A stretch of DNA of 64,000 nucleotides from Acanthochlamys bracteata (Eukaryota > Streptophyta > Magnoliopsida > Pandanales > Velloziaceae), in NCBI GenBank assembly GCA_019914995.1, contig CM034130.1:3162001-3226000 (forward strand). Reading direction: 5' to 3'. The translations under genes were made by a program, and so were the position numbers. Position 1 is the first letter of the stretch. Each line of letters starts with the position of its first letter. Under the pieces are notes generated by a model. The model searched no databases, was not told the origin of the DNA, and saw only the letters and a list, made by a program, of their open reading frames with translations. Shown one piece after another: positions 23,181 through 34,292 of the stretch.

Positions 23181-25793
23181 TTAGTTCCATATCAGAGGTG
23201 CTATCTTCTTGACAACACGGAAAGCGTGGACCTTCATCTGCTTTTTTGTAATAAGCTCAAAAACACAGGCGTCACCTTTCTCCAGATTATTCGCATAAGA
23301 GAACTTCTTCCAACCTCCTTTGAAACCACCACCAGGAATGTAACCGACAATCCATGGCAGTCCAGTAGGGTCCATCAAAGTCATCTTGCTACTTGCTAGT
23401 GGAAGATGCTTTCTCATGAAAGGATTTGGAAGATGCTGCACATCACAGAAAGCAAAAAATTCTCACGTAAAAGAGAAACTATATGACGATGTTGGCTGAG
23501 GTAAAACAATTTCATGAACAAGCAGCAGGTCAAAAACATGTTAGACAAAAGCATTCTGCACAAACAAGTCATCAGTCAAATGCAAAGTTGTGTCTTAGCT
23601 GGCTGAGTCACAAATTTGTTACTTCATAGGGTATAATATATGCTTTCCAAAGAAACTGAAACATAACTTTAAGAAAATCCTAGCCCACAGAGTCCCCTGG
23701 CCAGTCATCAATCTGTCTCTTACCTTAACTTGGTGAATCACGCATATCAGTGGAATTATTTCTCCTTAAATTGTGTGTGAACTAGTAACCGCCAGGTCCA
23801 AAGAAAGGTCAAAAGAAAAATAACTTTAAAGTTCAAGATGTAGGAGCTAAACAGGAACACTGAACTAAACCAGACCCATTTTGTTCTTTAGCTTGTAAAA
23901 TCATATCCCTTCTCTTAACTCTAAAGAGATTATTACACTCATGCAAGCTTAAGTTGTAGAATTTACAGAATTTCTTGAAAGGACCTTACATTGCCAAGTT
24001 GCACGTACAAGTAGGAAGTAGATAAGCAGCAGAAGCCAAGAAGAAGTGAGCATGATGATGATAGGTATGGAGATCTCACCAAGTAAAAACGTCTATAAAC
24101 AAAAGATTCAGACATCACAACCACAGCAAAAGGCTTCTCAGAATGGAATGACTTCGCAGATTTTAGAGCTCACTCAATTCCTCTGATGACACAGGTCTCC
24201 TTTGAGATGTTAGACATTGTACTGCTTGGGATCCTGCAAATTATTTTGAAAGAATTGATCTTAGAAAAGAGCTCTTGAATGACAATATTATACTTGATAA
24301 AGATCTAATAGCTACTGGAGAAAAAGAAAATGATGAGTAGTTCTTTTGAGGAAAATGAATCTGACCTGAAAAAGTTTTCTCTCCAGGTTTCTTACTAGCC
24401 TTTACTCATCCAAGGCAAGGCAAGGGGATTTTATTTGTTCCTCTTACGCTATCTTCCTTCGCAGAACCAGTTGTTCTACGTGTTGTTCTGCAAGGCATGG
24501 ACTGTCCTTCCTCCGCAGAAGGGAGTGGCTGAACCTCACTTACTTTTGTCTTCAAAGTGCAAGACCTTCTTGGTCTTCCTGAGACTCTTGGAGTATATTG
24601 TACTATAAAATTCAAAACTATAATTAATAAAACAAAGTAATAAAAAGTTTGTTGCTACTATATGCTAAATAAAAATACAGACTCTTTTCGTCAACTTGGT
24701 TGCTTTTCTGTCTCTTTGTTACCGCACGAGAGTCCTGGTTACCAGTTGGATGATTTGGCCTTTGCATCACTTTCTCACAGTGTTCACCTCCTTTGTTCTG
24801 CTTAGCACCACCTTGGGACTCCTCAAGTTTAACTCTTCCTTTCCTATTACTCTTGCCAATAATTTCTACAGACTGCTTGGAACCAAAGTCAATATTCTTC
24901 TGACATGCAGTTCGATCAAAGATGAGGACTGAGAAATTATAACAATGACCATAACGGAAGACCAGGAAGTCGCCCATTGAAAGGGAATGGTGGACAACAA
25001 ATTCTTCCCATCCTTTCCTTAAAAGAATATGATTGCTTTCCCAAGCCATTTCCACATCCCAGGTTTGCCCTCTTGGATCAGTTACCGATACTGTCCGAGA
25101 AGGCATATCCGATATGTGCTTCATGAACATCCTTGGGATAGGCTGCACTAAAGTGTTATTATATCTCAAAATAAAAAAAAATAGAATTCAATCATAGCAG
25201 ATTGACATCAGGCATTTGGGTATATCTAGAGACAAAAAACACAAGACTGATGCCTTGCTAAGTTGTCATCAAGAAGGACAAACACTGATGGAATGACACA
25301 TATAGATAATCCATGGGAGCACATGAAACTACAATCACACTTTCATAATTGTTTTTTTAATGTTTGCCCAAGAAATCAATCTATATCCAAAACAAATACA
25401 CTAACTACAGTGCAGAACAAATGCACTAACGACAATACACACATTTACCAATAATTGATCAATAGATATATACACTAACTACATACAATACAGTGCCCAA
25501 CCGAAGCAGAAAACAGGAAGCGCCACAAACTAACCAATTAACCTTACCAGCCAGTGAAAATTTCAATCTTTCTCCAATAAGCTAAAAAAACATTATATGA
25601 ATGCATTACATACATGAACAAAAACACTATCTTTTTCCCATCTGATAATGTTTATTGATTTATAGATTCAGGAAAAAAAAGGAAAGGAAAAACTTACAAG
25701 TTGTTTGGAAGAAAGATGGGGAATGAAAACTTTGAAGAAATGAGGACAGCCAAAGAAAGAAAAAGCTTCTTCTTGTTCTCCATTTTCCGCCAT
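23181..25793 (-). CDS. B3-domain transcription factor, REM-type, two B3 domains, with an apparent stop and frameshift
   Basis: Five exons on the minus strand: 25698-25793, 24683-25142, 24366-24602, 24080-24233 and 23181-23435. Exon 1 starts MAENGEQEEAF and opens B3 domain 1 with 'PHFFKVFIPHLSSKQL'. Exon 2 continues 'PIPRMFMKHI', 'GQTWDVEM', 'KGWEEFVVHHSLSMGDFLVFRY'. A basic linker follows. Exon 4 opens B3 domain 2 ('SEKPFAVVVM', 'VYRRFYL') and exon 5 completes it ('HLPNPFMRKHLPL', 'GGWKKFSYANNLEKGDACVFEL'). Two features break the frame. An in-frame TGA (24406-24408) follows 'PLPCLG' in exon 3, though the frame afterwards joins exon 4 correctly. In exon 4 the frame is lost near 24170, between 'EELSE' and 'KSAKSF'. 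A GTAAGT at 24540 might instead end exon 3 early. Family role: DNA-binding nuclear regulator. Either a recent pseudogene, a domain-1-only protein, or a splicing pattern I have not resolved. Confidence 0.72.
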
Positions 25794-26400
25794 GGAGACC
25801 TTTCTTCTTGTTTTCTGTTAATGAACGCAAGAACAATCTTTTTCTTTTCTTCCCTTGTGGGTTGTGGTTTGATGAAACCGAAGAGAAAAAAATGAAAATT
25901 AAAATTGCTAGAAAGATATCAAGGTTGAGCGCATTCATTGCTCGCAGTACGAAAAAGAAGTAGGCAACTTCTTAACCTTTTTCTTAGTAGCTGGCAGGTT
26001 GTTTTGTTTTTGGGAAGTATGAAAGTTCTACCGTCTTATAACTTCTTATTTACGTATTATATACATATATAATATAATTCGGAATCAAAAGTGATTCTAA
26101 TATATTTGGTTACAAGACTGCCGTCGACTATTTTAAATAAATATTTTAATAATGTTTTAAAAATAAATTAATTTAGCAAAAATAATTATAATAAATTTTA
26201 TAAATAAATAAATATATATATATATATTTTTTTTTTAATAAAATTAATAAAAATTGAAATAATTTTTTTATGTATTATTAAACAGTATTAAACTGCCCGA
26301 GTTCATCAGAACTTTATCTTTCCAGAACTAAAAATAATTTAAATTACATTTAAATCGTTTCTACAGTTGACTCAGAGATCCCAACCGATTCTCAGACGGA
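25794..26400. other. B3 gene promoter and AT-rich spacer
   Basis: The B3 gene reads away to the left from here. 26090-26290 is nearly pure A/T and may be a decayed MITE. A long frame overlapping exon 1 (25660-25938) is out of frame with the B3 domain and is ignored. Confidence 0.5.
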
Positions 26401-26479
26401 TTTTGGATCGAATAATCGGCCAAATTTTAATTTTGAAATAAACAATTCAAAACTAAAAAAATATTACCCTTTTATTTAT

Positions 26480-27472
26480 TCCTTCTTCAAGTTACGAGCT
26501 CGTGTCACCGTGTTTCAAAGTTCGACTAGCTCAGTTCTCTTGAGCTCTTCTTTCGTAGATCGATCGTGTTCATCCTTTCCGGCCATCCGTTAATTCATCT
26601 TTTATCTCTTCCAGTTATCTTATGATTCTTCTCCTTCTTCTCTTCTTCTTTTTTAGATGTGAGATTTCAAAGTTTTTTTGTTTCTATTTCTTCTTTTTCA
26701 GATTTGGGATTTTCGAATTCTTCTTAATATTCTTTCAATTCGGCCATACTAAGCTCTTCTGTCCGGAGTTCATGTGGTTGTAGAGCTGCGTAGAGTTCTG
26801 TGAAGTAATTTAGTAGATTGCTTAGAGAAATTCAGTAGTTTGAAAATTCTTTTATGTATTATGAGTACAAGATTGAAGGTGTTAGTTCTGGGACTAGTAC
26901 TGAAACGTGATACATTGGGATTTTTTATTTAATATTTTTTAATAAAATTTTAATAATATAAATAAATTTTATATTATAAAATTTTTATTGATTATTTTTA
27001 TTTTTAAAATATTATTATTTTTAAAAAAAAATTTTAATAAGCATTTTTTGGGTAAATTTTCAACTAGTTATTTTTTGAAGTACTTTTTTTTTTATTCTGT
27101 ATACTATCAAACCAAAATTGAACATTCTTTTTCTTGATGAAATAGAATCTGCCAAGTTGGCTCGTCTATTTCTTTGAAATTTGTTCTATTATCCTTTTCA
27201 TCTAATCTGTAACTAAGAATACCCCATTCAATCCATGAACTACCTTTGCTTGGTTAGTCGTTCCCTTGAGCAGCGAGGTAGTAATCTGTAGAACATTCCA
27301 CGCAGTATTACTACTAAATTTTCTGGTATACATGATCCAAACGTTTGCCTTTGGCAAATATTTTACTTTCTTTTTGATTGATGGTCTGCTGTGTAGGAAT
27401 TACTTTTGAAGCTATCAACATAATTGCAAAAGATGTAACCTATACAAGCGTGTTGGAAGATGCTGGTACTAC
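26480..27472 (+). other. Possible non-coding transcript or 5' UTR (plus strand)
   Basis: 26490-26700 has the pyrimidine-rich look of a plant 5' leader. At 27396 'ctgctgtgtag|GAATT' is a good splice acceptor, and about 75 bp of balanced-composition sequence follow until the MITE at 27473. No long frame starts here. 26925-27080 is another AT-rich MITE-like block. A transcript disrupted by the MITE is possible; unproven. Confidence 0.3.
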
Positions 27473-28352
27473 GGCCCTGTTTGGCAGAGCCCAAAAAAAA
27501 TACAAAATAGAATATTGTGCGTTTGGATATTGCAGCTTGAAGCTATTTTAGAGTGTTTTTAATAGTATTTTTTAAAAAACATCTCAGAGATGCTTTTAAA
27601 AAAAAAATACGCGGCTATTTTTTTTCTTCCTGCGAAATAATTATATTATCGACAGTAAATTTATAAAATTACCACATTATATTAATTATTTAAATAATAT
27701 AAAAATTTTAATAATTATTTAAATATATTTTTTAAATTTAATATTATAATAATAATTATATAATTAATATTATTCAAATTAATTATTGATTGATATTAAT
27801 AATATAATTTGTTAATAAATTTATAAATATTGATACAAATAAATTTTTATATAATTTTTACATAATAAATTTATTAAATTTAAAAAATATATCAAAAAAT
27901 AAAAATTTCATAATATATCAATTATTACATATTCAAAGCCTCAAATTTAATATAATAATAATAATTATATAATCAATATTATTCAAATTAATTATTGATT
28001 GATATTAATAGCATAATTTGTTAATAAATTTATAAATATTGATACAAATAATTAGTTTACATAATAAATTTATTAAATTTAAAAAATAAATAATATATCA
28101 AAAAAAATTAAAAATTTCACAATATATATTCAGGAGCATTTCAGTTATTTTATACTTTATACAGAAATAAATATAAATTTAACCAAATACTTTATTCAGC
28201 TTTTAATATTAAAAAGCACGATACAGTAACAATTTATCCAAACACTTTTTAGCATAAAACTACTTTTATAGCAAAAACCCCACAGCCGCTTATGCACTCT
28301 AAAACAACTTTATTTCAAAACACAAAAATTTCAGCATGTCCAAACAAGGCCT
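27473..28352. mobile_element. 880-bp AT-rich MITE with 'ggccctgtttgg' ends
   Basis: The ends 'ggccctgtttggcag' and 'catgtccaaacaaggcc' form imperfect terminal inverted repeats like those of plant hAT/PIF-type MITEs. Inside, about 105 bp are duplicated: 27735-27842 and 27949-28052 share 'attcaaattaattattgatt' and 'aatttgttaataaatttata'. It has no coding capacity. A target duplication is not clear. Confidence 0.7.
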
Positions 28353-28957
28353 ATAATCTAAGCATGAGCTTTAGTAGTCATTTGTGTACCTATGAGCAAG
28401 ATAGTGGCTATGCGCATCTTGTCTCAGTGAAACGGTTGTGGATGGCATTTACCTTCTTGTCATTCTTCACATGGCACTTGGTAGACCAATGACCTGGTAG
28501 GGTCAACCTGACCCGTCGACACGGAGAGATTTCTGGATCAATGCCCCGAACGGATTTGCCAACTTAGCATGAAATAGGATAGCTCCACTGATACTCTACT
28601 CAAATTGTATTATTGAACCATACATGTGGGGTTACAATTGAGTTCATACTAAAAAGTACGAAAACACATACATATAGGGATACAATTGAGCTCAAACTAT
28701 GAAGTACAAAAACAAGCATATGCTCATCTAATTGCTCATCATGGAAATAAAGCCTAATCCTTTAAGACCTTTGTCAGTGACTAGGATCTTACTCCACGTA
28801 CCAAAATGAAGGCACATTGCAGTCTGTAAACTGATAATATATTGCTCACTACGACCCATGGTAAATTCGGAACTGAAGCTCTTGTCTCGCATATTTTACT
28901 GAACCAGTTCCCCTGCCAGTTTTCTGTCCCCATAGGTAGCTGCATTTCTATTTCGAA
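28353..28957. other. RPF2 3' flank, nothing definite
   Basis: A 66-codon plus-strand frame ends at 28492 and partly uses MITE sequence. It resembles no family I know. The RPF2 3' UTR should occupy about 28700-28957. Confidence 0.4.
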
Positions 28958-31356
28958 TCACTGAGGGCTTGCTTTGGTCTTCTTTCTCTGCTCTTCTTTC
29001 TTCTCGCGACGCTCCCTTTTCAATCCCTTTATGTCATTTGACTTAGCCATACCTTCCACCTGATAGCATGCAAAACATAAGCCAAGGGATTCTGATAAAA
29101 GAAACACAATTGAATGCACATTGAATCACTACCTGTTGGTCAGGGATATAAATCTTCCCAACCTTCCCTTGTATAATATCCTGGCTGACATTCTTTATCT
29201 GCGGAAGATAAAAGAGACCTGTGAGCGCATCACAAACTAGAAAAAGATACAGGCTACAACCGTAAACTTCTTGAGTTGAACACATACTATTTAAAGTTGC
29301 AAAAGCCATATAATAATAGGGCAGTCCATCGAATATTAAAGATACACTGATATTATACATAAAGTAACAATAACACTGACCTTTTTCTTAAGTTTGTCCA
29401 AGGAAGTCTTCATAGCTTCTTTTTTCAAACTTTCATTTGGAAGGCGATGCCTCCTAACTACAAGGTCCATGGAGGGTCCTACCTCCACCAGTTCCATTCT
29501 AGGAATAGCTGTCCCAGACCTTTTGAGCCTGAGAGCACAGTGAGTGAAGAGCACCTTATTGGATGAGATGGCAGTGCAAACATATACACGATCAATACCA
29601 GTAAGGTTTAGATTCTGCACAACCTGCAAAAGAACTAGGGCTTCTTATTGAACTGTATTCAACACGTTCATATGAACTGTACATGATAGGAGTACACAAA
29701 TTTACAGTACCTCTCCTTTAAAGAGATCAAGCAGGACTTCCTTCAAGTGTTTTAACTCCTCAACACTCTCAAAACCTTCTCCTATAAAAGCAAAGAATGG
29801 CTTCGAGCCGAGTTGTGGTGCAATTTTCTTATCAAATTCAAATAATTCAATAGGTTTGAAGTTTTCCACTCCAACCTCAACAAGATCATATATATGATGA
29901 TCATACATTCTCCCAAGAACTAGGTTGTTAGGTCTTTTCTTTGAATGGGAACCAAACTGCAAAATCAAGAAGCGATGATCTTTTAAATAGTTGCTGAGCG
30001 AAAGTACAGAGGCACAGCATAGGGGATCCTTCTATCAAGTCACGCTATATATAAGCTAAATAGATAGTACAACATCGATCCATCAAACGAAGGACAAGCC
30101 AATACGTACCTAATCCAATATAAAAAATCTTGCATAGAAACTAACAGAGATCATAAATTTAGAGATATTCCTATGTTATGGAATCAAAATACACTAGTGC
30201 CCTGAAGATTCCGCCCTGTAATTAATTTTTATGGAGGTTGTAAACTGAGTTGCTGTTCACACTCCATTTAATATGCAAATAATATTCATCTCCAAACGAT
30301 GCAAACCGAATCTCATATTTCACATTTCAAGCAACTAGGATTTGGTGGATCAGTAGCTATTCAAGCACATACTTGTCATGTTCAAAATTTGTTACATAAA
30401 CAATATTAAATTTCATTAGCAAATGTGATTTGCATCACAAATTAGGATATTGAATTACTTGTGACTAGTGTTTTACAAAACTGTAAGGAAGCTTTTACTG
30501 TTGTCAAAGGACTAAGTCTCACAAGAGTTACAAACCAATGCAACAAATAAATAGTGCTCCAAATTTAGAATCTTGCAATGCCTTATATATTGATAAACTA
30601 ATTCTTTAGCCACTTGAACTTGTATGAAATTAGTTCAATAAAATTTCCTTTACGGATAGCGGTTTAACTTATGATTTATTTACCTCTGAAATTCTGAATA
30701 AGGTGTAACAGTAATGTTTCAGAAACAGAAGACTAAATTATTTACTGTAAAAATTACTTCTACACTCTACAGAATAGTGAGCTAAACAAGTCATCATAGT
30801 ATACTATTGGATCCTTTGTTTCGTCATCAATGATAGGATGACTTCTACACTGTGGCAACAAATTTGCAAGCAAAAAAATTGTTCTCCTTCTCAGAAAACA
30901 GAAACTTGTTTGCAAAAAATATGTATCTCAATCTAACACTAGAAAGATGCAACTTTTACTTTGAAAATGAAAGGGAAAAAAAGTTGCAAATCCAATCTCA
31001 CCACAAAGAGACTGCAGTCTGTCTTGAGGGAGAAGAACTCAAGCGAAGTCTCACCGCCTGCCTCGAACGGTCGAATGTTGTCGTTGCGCTTAGTGAACCG
31101 CACAGTGTTGTCCCTCTTCAGGTGGTACAACTGCGCCAAGAGCACGTTCAGAACTGCGCTCGTCTTCGTTCCCTGAAGTATCAACGTCTTCTTCCCTGTC
31201 TCCACCTACCAAATAACAAACAAACTATTCAATCAAAATCACTCAGACAATTTTTCTAAGGAGAGAATAAGCTTAGAGAAAGCCTACAAGCTTGGGCGCG
31301 CGTTTGTCGAGTTCGCGCTTGGCCTTAAGGGTTTTGGGAGTCTTTATTTTCAACAT
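28958..31356 (-). CDS. RPF2: Ribosome production factor 2 homologue (Brix-domain protein)
   Basis: Six exons, 31288-31356, 31002-31205, 29711-29956, 29381-29623, 29133-29198 and 28958-29059, are all multiples of three with GT/AG borders. They encode 309 residues, the normal family length. The N-terminus 'MLKIKTPKTLKAKRELDKRAPKL' leads into the Brix domain: 'TKTSAVLNVLLAQLYHL', 'RPFEAGGETSLEFF', 'KKRPNNLVLGRMYDHHIYDL', 'GPSMDLVVRRHRLP'. The C-terminus is Lys/Arg/Glu-rich ('KGLKRERREKKEEQRKK'), typical of a nucleolar RNA-binding tail. In the family, RPF2 with RRS1 delivers the 5S RNP (5S rRNA, uL18, uL5) to the pre-60S subunit in the nucleolus. The reading frame stays open upstream to another ATG at 31560, so a 68-residue N-terminal extension is formally possible. 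The inner ATG is preferred because it matches known homologues. Confidence 0.96.
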
Positions 31357-31560
31357 GGTTGAGGCGGGCGGAGGAGTCCGGTGAAGATACGGCAGCGGGG
31401 GCGGCGGAGATCTTTTATTAGGGGAACGGCGGGTGGCGTAATAGAGAGGAAGGGTTTTAGTTTCGAGAGAAGGAGTTTCTTTAAAATAGGCTTTCCGTTG
31501 CTGCTGGGCTTTTGTTAGTGTTGGGCATTCAAATACAAACTCTTCAGAGATGTTTGACAT
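31357..31560 (-). other. Open frame upstream of and in frame with RPF2
   Basis: An ATG at 31560 opens 68 codons that run without a stop into the RPF2 ATG. Part is Pro-rich ('RSPPPPLPYLHRTPPP'). It is probably 5' UTR that happens to be open, but could be an alternative N-terminus such as an organelle-targeting leader. Confidence 0.35.
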
Positions 31561-31850
31561 TGGTTATGAAACGAATTTTAATAGTTTAATATTTTTATTA
31601 TAATAAATATTATATTTTAAAAAAATTATATTTATATATAATTATTCATAATTTTAAAATATTTTATATTCTATAAAGTTATTATATATCTTTATATAAT
31701 AACTTTAGAAATGAAAAATACTTCAAATACTTAGCCAAACGCTACCTCGAATAGTTTTCTCTTCTTCTTTCCATTTTTTTAATTAAGTTTCTACCAAAAA
31801 ACAACCCTCATTACGTCCGATACTCTTTATTTAAAAAGAAAAAAGTTTAG
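31561..31850. other. AT-rich RPF2 upstream region
   Basis: 31590-31740 is nearly pure A/T ending 'acttagccaaacgct', probably another decayed MITE. No other signal. Confidence 0.45.
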
Positions 31851-32104
31851 ACCGTGTTTACCAACACCCCAAATTTATTTTTTTTCAAATTCACTTTTAA
31901 TATAAAATACATATAAAAATTAAACTAAAATTTTTTTATTAATAAATTTTTTTAAAAATTTTATTTTTAAAACTTACTATAAATATTATATTAATATATA
32001 ATTTTATTTTTTATTAAATATTTTTAATTTTTAATTTGATTTTTTCAAATGAGTTTCAAAAAAATTCACTTTATCTATTTTTCTATTAAGGTAAACACGC
32101 TCTT
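31851..32104. mobile_element. AT-rich MITE, left member of an inverted pair
   Basis: Runs from 'accgtgtttaccaaca' to 'ggtaaacacgctct'. The interior includes 'aaaacttactataaatatt' and 'attaatatataattttattt'. The copy at 32541-32776 carries the same sequence in reverse orientation. Confidence 0.75.
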
Positions 32105-32540
32105 ACTATAATCCTCTAAAGAAATGTTACTGTGAATTCAAATAAGATGCTATTCTTACGACGGTTTTAATAAACATTTAATATTTTCAAGCTATATGAA
32201 CTTTAACAAAATTCATAATCAGATATGAATAGTTGAATACTAGCAATTCTCAATACACACATAATGAGGTTGTACATATGCGTTTGAAGTTTCTATGTAC
32301 TTGTATTTTTTAAAGTTTCAATATTATTATTTTTGAAACCCAAAGTTTCTATGTACTTGTATTCATGGTCAGATAATTTTATTCCACCCCTTTTATTAAG
32401 TGAAAACTATAGTGAAATTAGGATTTCTAATTTCATATTCTTACCAAATCTGAAATCCCAGAAACTATACTTAAACTAAGTAAAGCCTAATTTGAGTCCG
32501 ATGTGTCCCCTTGGTTAGCTGTTCTAGAAGAATCGTTTAG

Positions 32541-32776
32541 TGCGTGTTTATCTTAATAAAAAAAATAGGTGAAGTAAATTTTTTAAAAATAATTTAAAAA
32601 ATCAAATTAAAAATTAATAATATTTAATAAAAAATAAAATTATATATTAATATAATATTTATAGTAAGTTTTAAAAATAAAATTTTTAGAAATTTTATTA
32701 ATAAAAAAATTTTATTTTAATTTATATATATATTTTATATTAAAAATGAGTTTGAAGTGTTGATAAATACGCTCTT
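32541..32776. mobile_element. AT-rich MITE, right member of an inverted pair
   Basis: The reverse complement matches 31851-32104 almost throughout ('aatattatattaatatataa' is shared). The ends are 'tgcgtgtttatctt' and 'gataaatacgctct'. With its partner it could form a hairpin of about 240-bp arms. Confidence 0.75.
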
Positions 32777-32898
32777 AGTGATTCCCTCGCTTCATCCAAA
32801 ATCCTATTGGTAACATATCGCCCCTAAATCCTGCTTCCAGCATTCTTCTGAGTAAGTTTCTTGGTATCCAAAATCACTATAATCCAAGCTATTATAGG

Positions 32899-33120
32899 GT
32901 GTGTTTAGTGCAGCTTATAAAAAATTATTTTTTAATTTTTTTTATATTATATTTTTTAATACATATTTTATAAATATTTAAAAAATTTATTTAAAAATTT
33001 AAAAATAATAAAAAAATTTCGTAATAAAATTTTTTTATTACATATTTTTATTTTTTTTTAAAATAAAAAAAATAAAACTCATTTTTTAAAATAAATAAAA
33101 TTTTCTCGCAAAAACAAAAA
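32899..33120. mobile_element. AT-rich MITE abutting the PPR pseudogene
   Basis: Starts 'tagggtgtgtttagtgc' and carries the family phrase 'tacatattttataaatatttaaaaaa'. Recognisable PPR sequence stops about 65 bp from it. Confidence 0.6.
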
Positions 33121-33185
33121 GCCTGCAAGCATTCTCTAAATTGGCAGAATTCACAAAACTATCTAGTAGAAAACACCAAAAAATC

Positions 33186-33606
33186 TCATTTCGCTCTTTC
33201 ATTCCTTCTAAAACCCGTCGGCCGTCTAATAAAACGCCAGCACGTCCCGCACATATCAATGACCGCGTTAACAGAGAGGAAGCGACGGGTCCAAACTGAT
33301 CGGACAGCTAGCGAAGTGGTGCGGGAGTCGCACTTTGCGGCAGCAGCATTAAGCACTGCAGTGAAGGAGAAAGCATCCGGATTATTGTTCAGCAAACTTC
33401 ATCATGGAAGAAAATAGCGACAGAGTTTGTAAAGGAAATCCAGAACTGGAGTAGCTAGAAAGCATCGCATCATGATTCTTTGTCTCGCTTGGGCTTTCGT
33501 CGAATAACTTGCGGCTGAAAAAAACAACCCCACTGCGGCAAAGAGAGACGATTTTGGAAGTAGTCGAGATGATTACTACAGGCAGCACGAGCGCGCATCT
33601 AGCCAA
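33186..33606 (-). pseudogene. Truncated PPR-protein pseudogene
   Basis: Two overlapping minus-strand frames give consecutive pentatricopeptide motifs: 'TSKIVSLCRSG', 'FSRKLFDESPSETKNHDAML', 'LSLFSSMM', then after a frame change 'PDAFSFTAVLNAAAAKCD' and 'VNAVIDMCG'. These match the first repeats of an intronless plant PPR (PLS/E type) protein, which normally runs for 500 or more residues. Here homology ends at 33186 near an AT-rich MITE, and at least one frameshift separates the pieces. PPR proteins bind organellar RNA; this copy cannot make one. Confidence 0.8.
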
Positions 33607-34292
33607 AACTCATTTACAAGTTCGGCCCACCTTCGAAAGTCTATTACATTTCGCGTTGTTGAGAATTGTCTTTATTTAAGTTCGTGCTCAGGCTCGGGAT
33701 CAGTTAAAAAACAATGAGCGCGCCGCAAATGGTAGCAGCAGATTCATGACTTCCCAATCTGGAACGCAATGCGCCCGTGAGCGTTTGGTCTTTTTGCAGT
33801 GCGCCCGTGAACACTTTTGAGTTTACTCTAACTTAGATATTGGAGTTTGTAATATCACGGCCTCAACTACACTAATCAGAGTTTCAATTTGGTCCTGACA
33901 CAATTAATGGCCTTGATGGTGAAGTAAGAACGCAACATAACTCATCACTAATCACTGCAGATAGAAACAATCCAAGATTTCATTCTATTTCTTTCTTCAA
34001 ATTTCTTCATTTCATTATACAGCTGGAAAGAATGAATGAAAGCAGATATCAAGATGCATTTCTCTCAGAACTTCACTATATCTTCACAAGAAAGAATAAA
34101 AAGAGACAAAAGTGCACCCATGTGGTTCGCTACTGTTCAAACAACATCCCTTTCTTCCACTTTTATTCAGAAGCTTCACCAATAAATAGAATAATTTAAT
34201 TAATTCATTTTTCCTTCTAATGTATTACATTCGTAAACTTTAATTGTGTATAGAATTACACTGTATGCATCTATCTTGATCACTAAAACCCA
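33607..34292. other. 3' flank of the oxidase gene
   Basis: Contains a small imperfect duplication ('gcgcccgtga' at about 33768 and 33799) and the presumed 3' UTR of the oxidase gene (about 34050-34292). No other gene seen. Confidence 0.5.

Noticed and set aside
25660..25938. 92-codon minus frame starting MNALNLDIF
   Set aside because: It overlaps B3 exon 1 in another frame. The frame starting at 25793 gives a proper B3 domain that splices in phase.
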